DNA from: Asticcacaulis benevestitus DSM 16100 = ATCC BAA-896 | Lineage (GTDB): Bacteria > Pseudomonadota > Alphaproteobacteria > Caulobacterales > Caulobacteraceae | DNA length: 64,000 bases | Assembly: GCF_000376105.1 (NCBI RefSeq) | Contig: NZ_AQWM01000021.1 | Location: 1-64,000, forward strand | Reading direction: 5' to 3' | Part shown: positions 27,611 through 37,194 of the stretch, one piece after another | Layout: every line of letters starts with the position of its first letter | Position numbering within the stretch: the first letter of the stretch is position 1 | Program-made: the position numbers and the translations under genes | The notes under the pieces: model-generated | Told to the model about the DNA's origin: nothing | What the model saw: the letters and a program-made list of their open reading frames with translations, nothing else | Database searches by the model: none

Positions 27611-28384
27611 ATGAGTAAGATGTGGTCTTGGCTAACACGAAAATCGGCAATGAAGACGTCCACTAGGCTCCCGCAGATTGATCGGGTGACCTACGCGATA
27701 GGTGACATTCACGGCTGCAATGATCTGTTCATCAAATTGTTGGCCACCATTCAAGCGGACGCGACCGAACTTGGGGAGGTGCCTAGGCTTGTGTTGCTGG
27801 GTGACTACGTTGATCGAGGGACCGACTCGTCGGGCGTCTTGGATACCATTCTAGAGCTGGAAGGGCAGACGTGGTGCGAATTGCATGTTCTCCTTGGCAA
27901 TCACGAAATGATGCTTAAGCGCTTTCTTCTGGAAAGTGATTATGGGGCTGATTGGGCTGCCTATGGAGGCGCTGCGACACTCTCCTCTTACAATGTGCCA
28001 ACGCCTCACCCACGAGCGCCTGAGGAAGCGTGGGAAGAGGCAAGGCGGGCACTTGCGCAGAATATGCCAGACCAACACGGCAAGCTTCTCGACCGCGCCG
28101 AACTGAAGTTTATTGCGGGCGATTATCTCTTTGTCCATGGCGGCGTAAAGCCAGGTGTACCGCTTGATGAACAAAAGGCGGAAACGCTGCTATGGATTCG
28201 GGACGAGTTTTTGAGTGCACCCAAGGCGTGTGATTATGTCGTCGTCCACGGTCACTCGGCGCGTGAGGACGTGATGCAGACCGATTGGCGGATCGGCGTC
28301 GACACAGGCGCCTATGCAACCGGTGTGCTGACCGCCGTGCGCTTACGCGGCTCAGAACGCGTCTTCATCAACGCCTCCCGTTAA
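27611..28384 (+). CDS. PPP-family metallophosphoesterase (Ser/Thr phosphatase I-like)
   Basis: 257 residues from ATG 27611. All core motifs are present: YAIGDIHGCNDL, LLGDYVDRG, LLGNHEMM and later VHGGVKPG and VVHGHS, which bind two metals. The length matches lambda-type/PrpA-like bacterial PPP phosphatases. It could reverse Ser/Thr or Tyr phosphorylation or hydrolyse dinucleotides. It is divergent from the polysaccharide export genes that encode the BY-kinase; a functional link is possible but only by position. Confidence 0.88.
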   Translation: MSKMWSWLTRKSAMKTSTRLPQIDRVTYAIGDIHGCNDLFIKLLATIQADATELGEVPRLVLLGDYVDRGTDSSGVLDTILELEGQTWCELHVLLGNHEMMLKRFLLESDYGADWAAYGGAATLSSYNVPTPHPRAPEEAWEEARRALAQNMPDQHGKLLDRAELKFIAGDYLFVHGGVKPGVPLDEQKAETLLWIRDEFLSAPKACDYVVVHGHSAREDVMQTDWRIGVDTGAYATGVLTAVRLRGSERVFINASR

Positions 28385-28494
28385 ACTGACGAGAGTCAGT
28401 CGCGCTGTTGAGCGTCGAGGCTGAAAATCTGGGAAATTGCTGGCCCCTGACGACTTCACGCGGATTGGGAGCCCCCCTAGATTCAGGGTCAGGT

Positions 28495-29580
28495 TCAGCG
28501 CTCCTTTCTTAATGAGCCCTTCGCTTTTAAGGCGGCGTATCCGGCAAAGAGCAGGCGTCTAACTCGCGCATCGATATGGATCAGAACCCATGCCAATCCG
28601 ACGATAAAGGCCAAGAAGACGGGCAGCAATGCTTGCGAGGGTAGGTCAAGCAACTTTCTTGCTATGAAAGCCCAAGCATAGATCAGGCTAAAGTGAACCG
28701 CATATATGGGAAAGCTGATGTCGCCCAAAAATTTAAAAAAGGTCTTCAAAAAAAATGGAGGCTGCCATCGTGCCCCGACGGCGACGAGCATAGGTGAAAC
28801 CAACAGAGCAATAATGAGATCGTATTGCCAATGCAAAATTGGCGGAACTTTTAACATCAAAACTGCGGCAAGTACCCCGATGGGGACGAGGCACCAATAA
28901 GACGGCTTTCCAGACTGTCTTCCGACGCCAAGTTTCTCCAGTATTATGCCGCAGATGAATCCAAATGTAACGCGAAAGACCCCACTTAGAAAGGTATCCC
29001 AGCCCCAGCCGATATTGAGCGTTCCGGCTTGAGCCGCCGCCATAGCCAGGCATATGCCCGCACCTCCCCCAATCACGACCAGCACCGCCGGTTTGGCTTT
29101 AAAAAGCCACAGGCCAAAAACAATATTGATGGCAATTTCAAAAAACAGCGACCACGCCGGACCGTTTAGGGGAAAGAGTTCAACGCCGTTGACGAACGAA
29201 GGGAGCATAAAAATCTCGGTCGAGAAAGCAACTATGGCTTTCTCAGGCCCGAGCCCCGGGTAATTCAGGACCATCTGCGCGAATGGTTTAACCAACGCAA
29301 AACACAGGCCGATGGCGAACAGGGGCCACAATCGAATAAACCGCTTAACGATAAACTCTGAGGCGAATAGCGTCGTGGACAACTTTTTTGAATAGGCCAT
29401 GCTAACCACCAGGCCGCTCAATATAAAGAAGAAATCAACCGCCAGATATCCATGGCCCTCAATCGGACAAACCACGCCGCAAAAATGATAACTTACTACG
29501 AGCAGTGCTGCCACACCACGCATTGCGTCCAGCGTATATGACCGCTCTGTGGTAGCCGTCGGTGTCAAGATTTCATACAT
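28495..29580 (-). CDS. Acyltransferase 3 family membrane protein
   Basis: 361 residues with about ten membrane helices. YTLDAMRGVAALLVVSYHF holds the conserved RG...H core, followed by YLAVDFFFILSGLVVSMAYS and FIVKRFIRLWPLF. Such proteins O-acylate extracellular glycans. Convergent with the phosphatase gene; transcribed alone. It is a different paralogue from the one at 9647 and may decorate the product of the second cluster. Confidence 0.88.
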   Translation of the reverse strand: MYEILTPTATTERSYTLDAMRGVAALLVVSYHFCGVVCPIEGHGYLAVDFFFILSGLVVSMAYSKKLSTTLFASEFIVKRFIRLWPLFAIGLCFALVKPFAQMVLNYPGLGPEKAIVAFSTEIFMLPSFVNGVELFPLNGPAWSLFFEIAINIVFGLWLFKAKPAVLVVIGGGAGICLAMAAAQAGTLNIGWGWDTFLSGVFRVTFGFICGIILEKLGVGRQSGKPSYWCLVPIGVLAAVLMLKVPPILHWQYDLIIALLVSPMLVAVGARWQPPFFLKTFFKFLGDISFPIYAVHFSLIYAWAFIARKLLDLPSQALLPVFLAFIVGLAWVLIHIDARVRRLLFAGYAALKAKGSLRKER

Positions 29581-30228
29581 ATCGCTTCATTTTTCGCAGA
29601 CAATATTACAGCTCATAAACCTAACGATAGTCGCGTTCACGACTTCCCATGCTCGCTACGACGCCTCCAGTCTGTCGGGGAACGGGGCTAGGAATCTGAA
29701 AAAATTGTTTTACCCGAATGACATAAACCTAATTCAGAGGATTGCCCGATGCCAGCAGACTGTAGCCCGGAACGGTCCGATTTTGCCAGAGTTGAATCGC
29801 TTCATGTTGAGGCTGTCGTTACGTGCGGGCCGTCACGTCAGATCCCGGCGCCGGTCTTCCCGGCGCAACGGACAAAGCCGTCGGTCGTGTTGAGCGCTTT
29901 GCCGTCTGCTTTTCAGACGGCTTTCGCGGACCTGATAGAACACGACGTAAGGAGCGCTTAAGGCCGCCAGCGGGGAGTTTGGCCTATCCACGGCCTGCGA
30001 AGATCGCAACGACCGTGATGATTGGCGCCACGGTCCGGAGAAGGCCATTCTACGGCGCTTTTACACTCATTCCAATTGCTTGTGTCCTGTTCGACGACCC
30101 GGCGTCCTTTGCCACTTCAGGGTCGTCGTTGCGGCGTGCCATGCAACGCGGCATCCGAGTTGATACCTCGCGGCCCCCTTCTTGCTTGGATGTAAGGGCT
30201 TCAATTGGATCCTGGAAGGAAACATAAC
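29581..30228. other. Intergenic region with hairpins
   Basis: No supported gene in 648 bp. GCCGTCTG/CAGACGGC (29901-29908 with 29914-29921) forms a compact hairpin followed by TTTCG. CGACGACCC (30092-30100) is repeated in inverse as GGGTCGTCG (30120-30128) with a 19-bp spacer. The start of the next gene has GAAGGA upstream. Confidence 0.35.
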
Positions 30229-30849
30229 ATGTCCACTGACGTGTCAAATGATAACATACTGAAGTTATGGGAAAAACTGGTCGAGATGCGGATGTTCCAC
30301 GATGGGACTAATCAGCAGCGTTTGCGCAATTTCATGGTGGTTGAGGCCGCCATTATGCTTGCCTTCGTCCTCGTTCTGGTTCAGGTCTTCGACAACAGGC
30401 TGATATTACCGCAATTTGTCTTTCTCGTTTTGGGAAGCGCCCTCTGCGTCATGGGCTTTCTGCTGGCGCGACGTACGGCGAGGCTCGATCTATACAGCCA
30501 GCGCCACCTGCAGAGCATTAAACGGCAACTGAGCGCACTGGATGCCAAGCTAAAGCCCATCCTCGCGGAACTCGACATCACGCAGTCGGACGGTGTAAGA
30601 TATAGGCGCAGGCGTTCGCAAAAGGCGTCGGTCAGCGGTTTCCTTATCCGATCTCTCCGCCGTCAACTGCGCCATACGTTCATCGGACGTCACAAGATCA
30701 GGGCCGATCGGCTTCTGATCCGGGCGACGTCCTTGGCCTGGCTGGTAGCGTTCCTGTGCATGTTAGGCGTCCTGACGGTGATGATGACCCCTGATCTCAA
30801 CGTCGCCATGATCAAGCTCTCGGGCCACGCCATCGGCCAGGTTATTTAA
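30229..30849 (+). CDS. Membrane protein of unknown function
   Basis: 206 residues from ATG 30229 (GAAGGA 9 bp upstream). Two hydrophobic segments near the N-terminus (about 30-52 and 60-78) are followed by a basic, partly helical cytoplasmic stretch (about 80-160, with RRRRSQKASVSGF) and a third membrane helix near 170-192. No family recognised. It resembles small integral membrane proteins of general housekeeping type (compare RipA-like DUFs) but I cannot name one. Same direction as the Sel1 gene 89 bp downstream. Confidence 0.6.
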   Translation: MSTDVSNDNILKLWEKLVEMRMFHDGTNQQRLRNFMVVEAAIMLAFVLVLVQVFDNRLILPQFVFLVLGSALCVMGFLLARRTARLDLYSQRHLQSIKRQLSALDAKLKPILAELDITQSDGVRYRRRRSQKASVSGFLIRSLRRQLRHTFIGRHKIRADRLLIRATSLAWLVAFLCMLGVLTVMMTPDLNVAMIKLSGHAIGQVI

Positions 30850-30937
30850 CCGCCAACCCTCTGGGTGTGAGGTCGATCCTTTAGGCCCACCTAGACTTTT
30901 TAAAGCCTTTTAATATTTCGGAAGTGATAGCGAAACC

Positions 30938-32263
30938 ATGAGTAAGCAAGTTTGCAACGGCCAAGGCCTGCTCCGCCTCGTCCCAGGACTGGGTGGGCGA
31001 CGGGGAAGCCTCACGTGGACATGGCTCACGGCAGTTGCCGTTCTTCTTAGCTTGGTCTCGATCGAAACGGCCTCGGCGGAGGTCGGTGATACGCGTTATA
31101 TCGAAAATCCCACCCCTGCGCAGCTTCAGATAGATTGCCAAGCCGGCTACAGTTTCGCCTGCGTGAACCTCGGCATGTATTATCAGAACAGGGAGACGGC
31201 CTCTGGACGCCAGCGCGCCCGCAGCCTCTATCTCGAAGCCTGCGACATGGGCGATGAGCGCGGCTGTCATTACTGGCGTCGCATGCAGCCGGTTGTTGTA
31301 GAAACAGACAGGCAGTACGTCCCTATCACGCCAAGGGCGCATGCGTCGAATGCACCTGCCCACCGCGTTAGCTTTTGCGATGCGAGGCATACAAAGGCTT
31401 GTGTGGCTCGCGGCAAGTCGCTAGAGGCGACTGGTAAACGGGCGAACCGTGCGCAGGCTAGGAAGCTATATGACCAAGCCTGCAAATGGCACGACCGAGC
31501 GGCTTGTGGTCATGCCAAGCGGCTTTCCTCATTGGCTCACGTGACCTCAAAGCCTGCCAAGAGCCATACAAAAGCCGTGACCTCCAAGCCTGCCATGCCG
31601 TCCCGGACGCCCAGCAAGACCCAGCATGTGCAGCCTGTGTCAAAGCCGGCCGCAGCCAAAGCATTCGCCATCGCAAAGCCCCCGGTGGTAAAGCCGTCCG
31701 TATCGCCGAAGAGCTCCACCGGCGCCACGACTTTGAAGCCGCCGCTCCCAAAGCCGGTCCCAGCCGTAAAACCCGCCACGCCGGCAAAGCCTACACCTCA
31801 GGTTCCTGCACCCGCGCCTAAGCCAAAGCCCGTCCCAGCCGTGGCCAGCAAGGCGCCTGCCATCCCGGCCAAGCCTGTGGCAACACCCGCCAAGACGCCA
31901 CCTGCCCCGGCCCTGCCCAGCCAGACACCTGCTACAGTCGCCTTAGCGGCTGCTTGTCAAAAAGGTGATGGAAACGCCTGCCTGTCAGTGGGGCAAATGT
32001 ATTCTGGTGGCGTGGGCGTTGCTCGCAACGTGAACCTCACCCTTCAATTTTATGACCGGTCTTGCAAATTGAAGACAGCCCCGGCCTGCCTCGCCCTGGG
32101 TACAATGTACGAAATTGGCACAGGCACGAAGCCCGACCTCAAGAAGGCAGCAGGCTATTATCAAATGGCCTGCAACAACGGCAATGCCATTGCCTGCCAA
32201 ATGACGTCTGGACATCCGGCGCCAGCATCAGCCGCTCCCCCCCAGAAGGCAACGCGACGGTAG
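30938..32263 (+). CDS. Sel1-repeat protein with proline-rich linker
   Basis: 441 residues. A signal peptide or anchor (about 26-46) is followed by Cys-containing Sel1-like repeats (CQAGYSFACVNLGMYYQNRE and further, to about 190), then ~150 residues rich in Pro/Lys/Ala (VKPATPAKPT-like), then two further Sel1 repeats (about 325-415: CQKGDGNACLSVGQMYSGG and ACLALGTMYEIGTG). Paired cysteines per repeat resemble Helicobacter Hcp-type disulfide-braced repeats. Probably a periplasmic or surface protein with two binding modules on a stiff linker. Partner unknown. Confidence 0.8.
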   Translation: MSKQVCNGQGLLRLVPGLGGRRGSLTWTWLTAVAVLLSLVSIETASAEVGDTRYIENPTPAQLQIDCQAGYSFACVNLGMYYQNRETASGRQRARSLYLEACDMGDERGCHYWRRMQPVVVETDRQYVPITPRAHASNAPAHRVSFCDARHTKACVARGKSLEATGKRANRAQARKLYDQACKWHDRAACGHAKRLSSLAHVTSKPAKSHTKAVTSKPAMPSRTPSKTQHVQPVSKPAAAKAFAIAKPPVVKPSVSPKSSTGATTLKPPLPKPVPAVKPATPAKPTPQVPAPAPKPKPVPAVASKAPAIPAKPVATPAKTPPAPALPSQTPATVALAAACQKGDGNACLSVGQMYSGGVGVARNVNLTLQFYDRSCKLKTAPACLALGTMYEIGTGTKPDLKKAAGYYQMACNNGNAIACQMTSGHPAPASAAPPQKATRR

Positions 32264-32402
32264 GATTTCGGCGTACACCGCCTCTACCTGACGGAATAAT
32301 GTTGCGCCGCAGCAACAGAATTAGTAAATTCCTGTGCCGGCAAAGCTTTGCCACAAGTCAGCCCTATCGAGGTAGGGCAGATGGCCTGCTCAGGATTTCA
32401 AT

Positions 32403-33365
32403 ATGCTTTTCAAAATCGGTAAATGGCAAACCTTTGTAACGGCTTGCCTCGTGATTCTGGTGATCAATTTCATCTTGTCGATGTCGGCTCACATCTCGCA
32501 CATCATCGGCATGATGTTCTTGTTTTGGCACTATATTTTCATAGGCTTCAGCATCGTTGTTCTTCTAGCCGCCGTCTTTTGGAGGACGGCTCGCCTGGCG
32601 GCGCTGGGTCTTTTCTTCACAACAGCTGTCTGTTTCAGTTGGCCGCTCCTTACCGATTTCGCGGCCAATCAGGGCGTCCCCAAAGAGGGCCTTGCCCCCC
32701 CGTTGAAGGTCGTCACGTTCAACTGGCTGGGCCGCAACACCCAACTCAACTCGGTTTACGACTGGCTTTCCGTAGAACAGCCGGACATTCTGGCCATTGA
32801 AGAGTTTTCCGGCCGTGCGCCCGGCGTTGAAGATCGCCTGTACAAGCTATACCCGTCTCACACGGTGAAAGCCAACGACGTCATAATTTTATCCAAGTTT
32901 CCCATCGTCAGTCAGCACGTTGAGAACATCAACGGTCGTACGGTGTCCGTCGCCGCTCTGCAAACGCCTTACGGAGAAGTGGTCGTCTATGGGATTCACG
33001 CCCCCACCTTAAGAAGCGTGTCTGATCTGGCACAGCGCAACGGCTATCTTTTGCAAGAGTCGCTTAGGATCCACGACAAAGCCCCTGGCAGGATTATGCT
33101 TGGTGATTTCAACGCTACCCGCTGGGATCCCCATTTCCGTGAGCTGGTCGATAAGAACAAGTTGCATGAACAACCACGGCTTTTCCCCTTGGCCACACGC
33201 GTCGCGGTTAGGCACGGAAACGCCGCCATAGGCTCTCCGATCGACCATATTCTGGTCAAGGGCGGGCGAATCGCCAATTGCAGGACGGGGCCAGCCCTCG
33301 GTTCGGACCACCTCCCCCTGATCTGCGACGTGTCGTTTCCTCAAATCCCTCCTCATACCGGTTGA
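32403..33365 (+). CDS. Membrane-anchored endonuclease/exonuclease/phosphatase family protein
   Basis: 320 residues. Three N-terminal membrane helices (about 7-85) precede an EEP domain: VVTFNWLGRN, PDILAIEEF, MLGDFNATRW and the final GSDHLPLICDV, with the catalytic Asp, Asn and His of the family. Membrane anchoring before a periplasmic EEP domain is typical of proteins in polysaccharide and envelope loci (lipid or sugar-phosphate diesterase) rather than of nucleases. Substrate unknown. Confidence 0.83.
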   Translation: MLFKIGKWQTFVTACLVILVINFILSMSAHISHIIGMMFLFWHYIFIGFSIVVLLAAVFWRTARLAALGLFFTTAVCFSWPLLTDFAANQGVPKEGLAPPLKVVTFNWLGRNTQLNSVYDWLSVEQPDILAIEEFSGRAPGVEDRLYKLYPSHTVKANDVIILSKFPIVSQHVENINGRTVSVAALQTPYGEVVVYGIHAPTLRSVSDLAQRNGYLLQESLRIHDKAPGRIMLGDFNATRWDPHFRELVDKNKLHEQPRLFPLATRVAVRHGNAAIGSPIDHILVKGGRIANCRTGPALGSDHLPLICDVSFPQIPPHTG

Positions 33366-33653
33366 TAAAGGCCAAACCGGTGACAACGCTGTTCCAGGGG
33401 TGAGATCAACAGGTCAGCGCGGCCATTGCCGGACGACTATAAATCCGGCTGTTCTTACCAAACCTATGTGTGAAAATGAGAAACTCACGCGGACTTTGAA
33501 TCAAGGTGGCGCCAAGAAGACGCAAAAAGTTCGGCAAATTGCAATGGCTGACCTTAACGCCACTGTTACTACCGCACCGCAACATTGAGGTTGACGTTGC
33601 CGGGCTCACGACCGATAAGTAGCTCGGGCAATCGCAATACAGAGACGCATCGC

Positions 33654-34820
33654 ATGAAAATCGCCATATCTGGTCTGGGCTATGTTGGCCTGTCTAACGC
33701 CGTGCTTCTGGCGCAGCACAACGAGGTCGTGGCTCTGGACGTCGTGCCTGAGAAGGCGGCGATGATTAATCGGCGGGAATCCCCCATTGTTGACGCCGAG
33801 ATCGAAGACTATCTGAAGAATCGCCCGTTAAACCTTGTTGCGACGACCGACAAGGCCCAGGCCTATACAGGCGCACAGTTTGTCATCGTGGCGACGCCTA
33901 CGAACTATGATCCCGACACCAATTATTTTGACACAAGCTCGGTCGAGTCGGTGATACGCGACTGTATCAGCATGGCGCCTGACGCCTTGATTATAATCAA
34001 GTCAACGATCCCCGTCGGCTACACCGAGGGTTTGCGCCAACGCCTGGACAGCCAGAACATCATTTTTTCGCCAGAGTTTCTGCGCGAGGGCAAGGCGCTT
34101 TATGACAACCTTCATCCGTCACGGATCGTGGTGGGCGAGCGATCAGAGCGCGGTGAGGCGTTTGCCAACCTGTTGAAGCAAGGCGCGATCAAAGAAGACA
34201 TCGACGTTATTTTGACCGGGTCCAGTGAAGCCGAGGCGATTAAGCTTTTTGCCAACACCTATCTCGCCATGCGTGTTGCCTATTTCAACGAACTTGATTC
34301 GTACGGCGAAGCGCTTGGGCTCAACACCCGTCAGATTATTGAAGGCGTGTCGCTCGATCCGCGCATCGGCAAGGGCTATAACAATCCGTCCTTCGGCTAT
34401 GGCGGTTACTGCCTGCCCAAGGATACCAAGCAACTGCTGGCCAACTACTCAGCCGTACCGCAAAACATGATCCAGGCTATTGTCGATGCGAACACGACGC
34501 GCAAAGACTTCATTGCCTCAAGCATCTTAAAGCGCCACCCGAAGACGGTTGGGGTCTATCGTCTGACGATGAAGGCCAATTCGGATAATTTCCGCGATTC
34601 GTCTGTGCAGGGCGTTATGAAGCGTATCAAGGCCAAGGGCATTGATATCGTCATTTATGAGCCCGGCCTCGCAAGTGACACCTTCTTTAATTCGCCGGTT
34701 ATTCGTGATCTGGAAGCGTTCAAGGCGATGTCGGACGTTATTCTAACCAACCGCACCTCAGACGAACTGGCCGATGTCGCCGACAAGATCTACACACGGG
34801 ATTTATTCGGGACCGACTAG
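33654..34820 (+). CDS. ugd: UDP-glucose 6-dehydrogenase
   Basis: 388 residues from ATG 33654, the length of E. coli Ugd. [19 protein letters not shown] is the NAD-binding motif. [14 protein letters not shown] carries the active-site Glu, and the catalytic cysteine is in [16 protein letters not shown]. It oxidises UDP-glucose to UDP-glucuronate in the cytoplasm, a precursor for acidic exopolysaccharides. galE follows 115 bp downstream in the same direction. Confidence 0.95.
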   Translation: MKIAISGLGYVGLSNAVLLAQHNEVVALDVVPEKAAMINRRESPIVDAEIEDYLKNRPLNLVATTDKAQAYTGAQFVIVATPTNYDPDTNYFDTSSVESVIRDCISMAPDALIIIKSTIPVGYTEGLRQRLDSQNIIFSPEFLREGKALYDNLHPSRIVVGERSERGEAFANLLKQGAIKEDIDVILTGSSEAEAIKLFANTYLAMRVAYFNELDSYGEALGLNTRQIIEGVSLDPRIGKGYNNPSFGYGGYCLPKDTKQLLANYSAVPQNMIQAIVDANTTRKDFIASSILKRHPKTVGVYRLTMKANSDNFRDSSVQGVMKRIKAKGIDIVIYEPGLASDTFFNSPVIRDLEAFKAMSDVILTNRTSDELADVADKIYTRDLFGTD

Positions 34821-34935
34821 GCTTATCTTCACGATTTAAGACTATGGATCCCAGCCTGAAGCCCTGCAAAGCGGCTTTTTTGGCACATTTTGGCGGTGTG
34901 TCCAAGTGGTTCGCCAAAACCCTGATGGAGCGGTC

Positions 34936-35916
34936 ATGACCGAAGCTATACTTGTTGCCGGCGGCGCCGGCTATATCGGATCACAAACTTGCAAGGCCCT
35001 TGCCGAAGCGGGTTATCTTCCGGTTACCCTGGACAACCTGGTCACGGGTTATGAAAAGTCGGTCCGCTGGGGCCCCTTGGTCAAGACCGGTCTGAATGAT
35101 CGTGAAGCGATCACAGATGCTGTGACCAAATATGGCATCAAGAGCGCGATCCATTTCGCGGCCTTCAGCCTGGTTGGCGAGAGCACGCGTGACCCCGCGA
35201 AATACTACGATAACAATGTGGGTGCGGCTGTTGCCTTCACCCAAGCTCTGATCGATGCCGGCGTCGAAAATCTGGTGTTTTCTTCAACCGCCGCGGCTTA
35301 CGGTATTCCTGCGGTCTCCCCCATACCTGAAACGGCCCCCCTCACCCCGATCAACCCTTACGGTGGCAGCAAGGTTGCGTTTGAGCAGGCCCTGCACTGG
35401 CTGAGTACGGCGCACCCCTTGCGCTACACCATCCTGCGCTATTTCAATGCGGCGGGTGCTGATCCTGACGGCGAAATCGGCGAGAGCCACGTGCCCGAAA
35501 CGCACCTTATTCCGCTCATATGCCAGGCAGCGCTTGGCACCGGCAAGCCCTTGACCGTTTTTGGTACGGACTATGACACCAAAGATGGCAGTGCGATCCG
35601 CGACTATATCCACGTCGTTGACCTGGCCAAGGCCCATGTGGCGGCCATCGAACGTCTGCGCGCTGGTGGCGACAGCCAGGTATTCAATGCCGGCACCGGT
35701 GAAGGTGCGACGGTACTAGAGACGCTTGCGGCAGCAGAACGGGTCATGGGCATGGCCGTGCCACATAGCTTAGGGCCAAGACGCGATGGCGACCCGCAAT
35801 CCTTGGTGGCCGACGTCACCAAAATTAAGTCCATGTTGAACTGGAAGGCCGAATTTAGCGATCTTGACACGATCATCAAGACGGCGGCTGACTGGCAGAA
35901 GAACAAACTCTACTAA
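34936..35916 (+). CDS. galE: UDP-glucose 4-epimerase
   Basis: 326 residues from ATG 34936 (GGAG 5 bp upstream). ILVAGGAGYIGSQTCKAL is the NAD-binding motif; FSSTAAAYG and NPYGGSK give the catalytic Ser and Tyr-x3-Lys; RYFNAAGADPDGEIGE is typical of GalE. It interconverts UDP-glucose and UDP-galactose, feeding the polysaccharide genes. A strong terminator follows. Confidence 0.95.
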   Translation: MTEAILVAGGAGYIGSQTCKALAEAGYLPVTLDNLVTGYEKSVRWGPLVKTGLNDREAITDAVTKYGIKSAIHFAAFSLVGESTRDPAKYYDNNVGAAVAFTQALIDAGVENLVFSSTAAAYGIPAVSPIPETAPLTPINPYGGSKVAFEQALHWLSTAHPLRYTILRYFNAAGADPDGEIGESHVPETHLIPLICQAALGTGKPLTVFGTDYDTKDGSAIRDYIHVVDLAKAHVAAIERLRAGGDSQVFNAGTGEGATVLETLAAAERVMGMAVPHSLGPRRDGDPQSLVADVTKIKSMLNWKAEFSDLDTIIKTAADWQKNKLY

Positions 35917-35975
35917 GCAACAGGGATGCGGAAGCGTCTCACGCGAGACAAGTTTTTAGTCATTGACCGGAGATC

Positions 35976-36009
35976 AAACGGCCTTGTCACTGTGCAAGGC
36001 CGTTTTTTT
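35976..36009 (+). terminator. Rho-independent terminator after galE
   Basis: Stem AACGGCCTTG (35977-35986) / CAAGGCCGTT (35995-36004), loop TCACTGTG, followed by a T run. Confidence 0.9.
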
Positions 36010-36155
36010 ATAGGTGTATACTATCAAATGTCGACTTCGCGTTGCGTGGCGGCCTGGTCTGCGGGTTTGACCTTCAGAGGCGGGCCCATCATATTTTGAA
36101 AGAGCATGAGGGTAAACAGGCGCCCCAACGTGCATGACGTGCGGCGCGACAACGG

Positions 36156-36180
36156 CTCTCATCCTGATTGTCGCGCTACA
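36156..36180. repeat. 25-bp dispersed repeat, copy C
   Basis: Matches copies A (3132-3156) and B (19304-19328) with one A-to-T difference at 36171; same orientation as both. Confidence 0.65.
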
Positions 36181-36553
36181 GGGCTTCCTTCAACCGCCTG
36201 CCCCTGCCCTTCCCTGGCGACGAGGTGCCCCAAATACGCCCCCAGCAATACGGCGTTTGGATGGGATTTCTGGTCCAAGCCTTTCCCACGTGGTGCCTGC
36301 TTTCGGCAAGCCATCCGCCAGGGGGTACGGATCTTTGGCATAACGTCATGGATCCGGGGCACTGGCGCCCCGCTTAATTTTTGGGGCTGCCTACACCGTC
36401 TCACAGTGGCGTCCCGAGTGCCATAGCTAGCCTTCCGTCCCGAAATGACGTCCGGATAACAGGTGTCGGTACGCGCCTTGCCTCCCTGACCGCAGTTTAC
36501 GTGCCGGCCCTCCCCTGTTCGCAGAATCGGCCTCCGTTTCTCGGGCATGATGT

Positions 36554-36709
36554 GGGGTATGGCCGCGTTCAGATGGCAGATGGTGGATTGAGACCTGAAG
36601 CGGTATAAGGGTTTGCGGGTCTGATGGCTCCGTGCCATGCCGGTTGGGGTATGGCCGATCATGACGCCACAGTCTTGACCCAGCGCGCCACCCGGCCCGG
36701 GTATGGCCG
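36554..36709. repeat. Three direct repeats of GGGTATGGCCG
   Basis: Copies end at 36565, 36657 and 36709 with unequal spacing. The first seven bases of two copies (GGGGTAT) also begin some iterons of the origin at 40.3 kb. Function unknown. Confidence 0.45.
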
Positions 36710-37194
36710 TGGTTTTCAGCGCGCCTTCGCGCATCATATGCTGTAGATCGCAGGCTAAGGTTGGGCGCGCCCGGCCCTTTGGCCGGCCCAAGCGCCTGAT
36801 CCGGATCGTCCAGGAAGAGCGCGTGGCGAAGCGCCAGGTGCAACGGGAGGCCTCCCGGCCCAAGGTGTCGCAAGAGGCGTCACAAAGGCTCGCCCATAGG
36901 CCGCATCGGTCCACAGATAAAGTGACTCCGCCAGGACGAGCTACGGGTGCGAAAGGGCTGTCCTGTGTCGCCTTTCGGCGGCGATTTTTCAAGGTCGACA
37001 TATCAGTATGTGGGCCTCAAGGCGACCGCGCGGGCATCTACAGGCGGACATCTTCGTAGTTTGTGGTTCTCGTGGCAGACATAGCCGTGGATTACGCCTT
37101 TTCAGGTGCTCTTCATCATGGATAGCTGTCTGAGGTCGCATCCGATGAGTAGCTGTTCCTTTAAAATGGGGTGAAAGGTGGCGACGACACGACA

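Larger units (their letters stand above)
36010..37160. other. GC-rich gene-free region, probably decayed mobile DNA
   Basis: No frame here looks like a protein: the longest (36159-37001, minus) is Arg/Pro-rich low-complexity and has no motif. The region contains copy C of the dispersed 25-bp repeat, a set of GGGTATGGCCG direct repeats and short palindromes. It separates the nucleotide-sugar genes from the partition locus and is best read as decayed insertion-sequence or plasmid DNA. Confidence 0.4.

Noticed and set aside
34861-34935. tRNA-like sequence GTGTGTCCAAGTGGTTCGCC before galE
   Set aside because: No cloverleaf can be drawn; only a passing resemblance to a tRNA arm.
36159-37001. 280-codon frame on the minus strand in the gene-poor region
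   Set aside because: Composition is Arg/Pro/Ser-rich and low in hydrophobic periodicity, no motif or ribosome site is visible, and frames overlap on both strands, as expected of GC-rich non-coding DNA.
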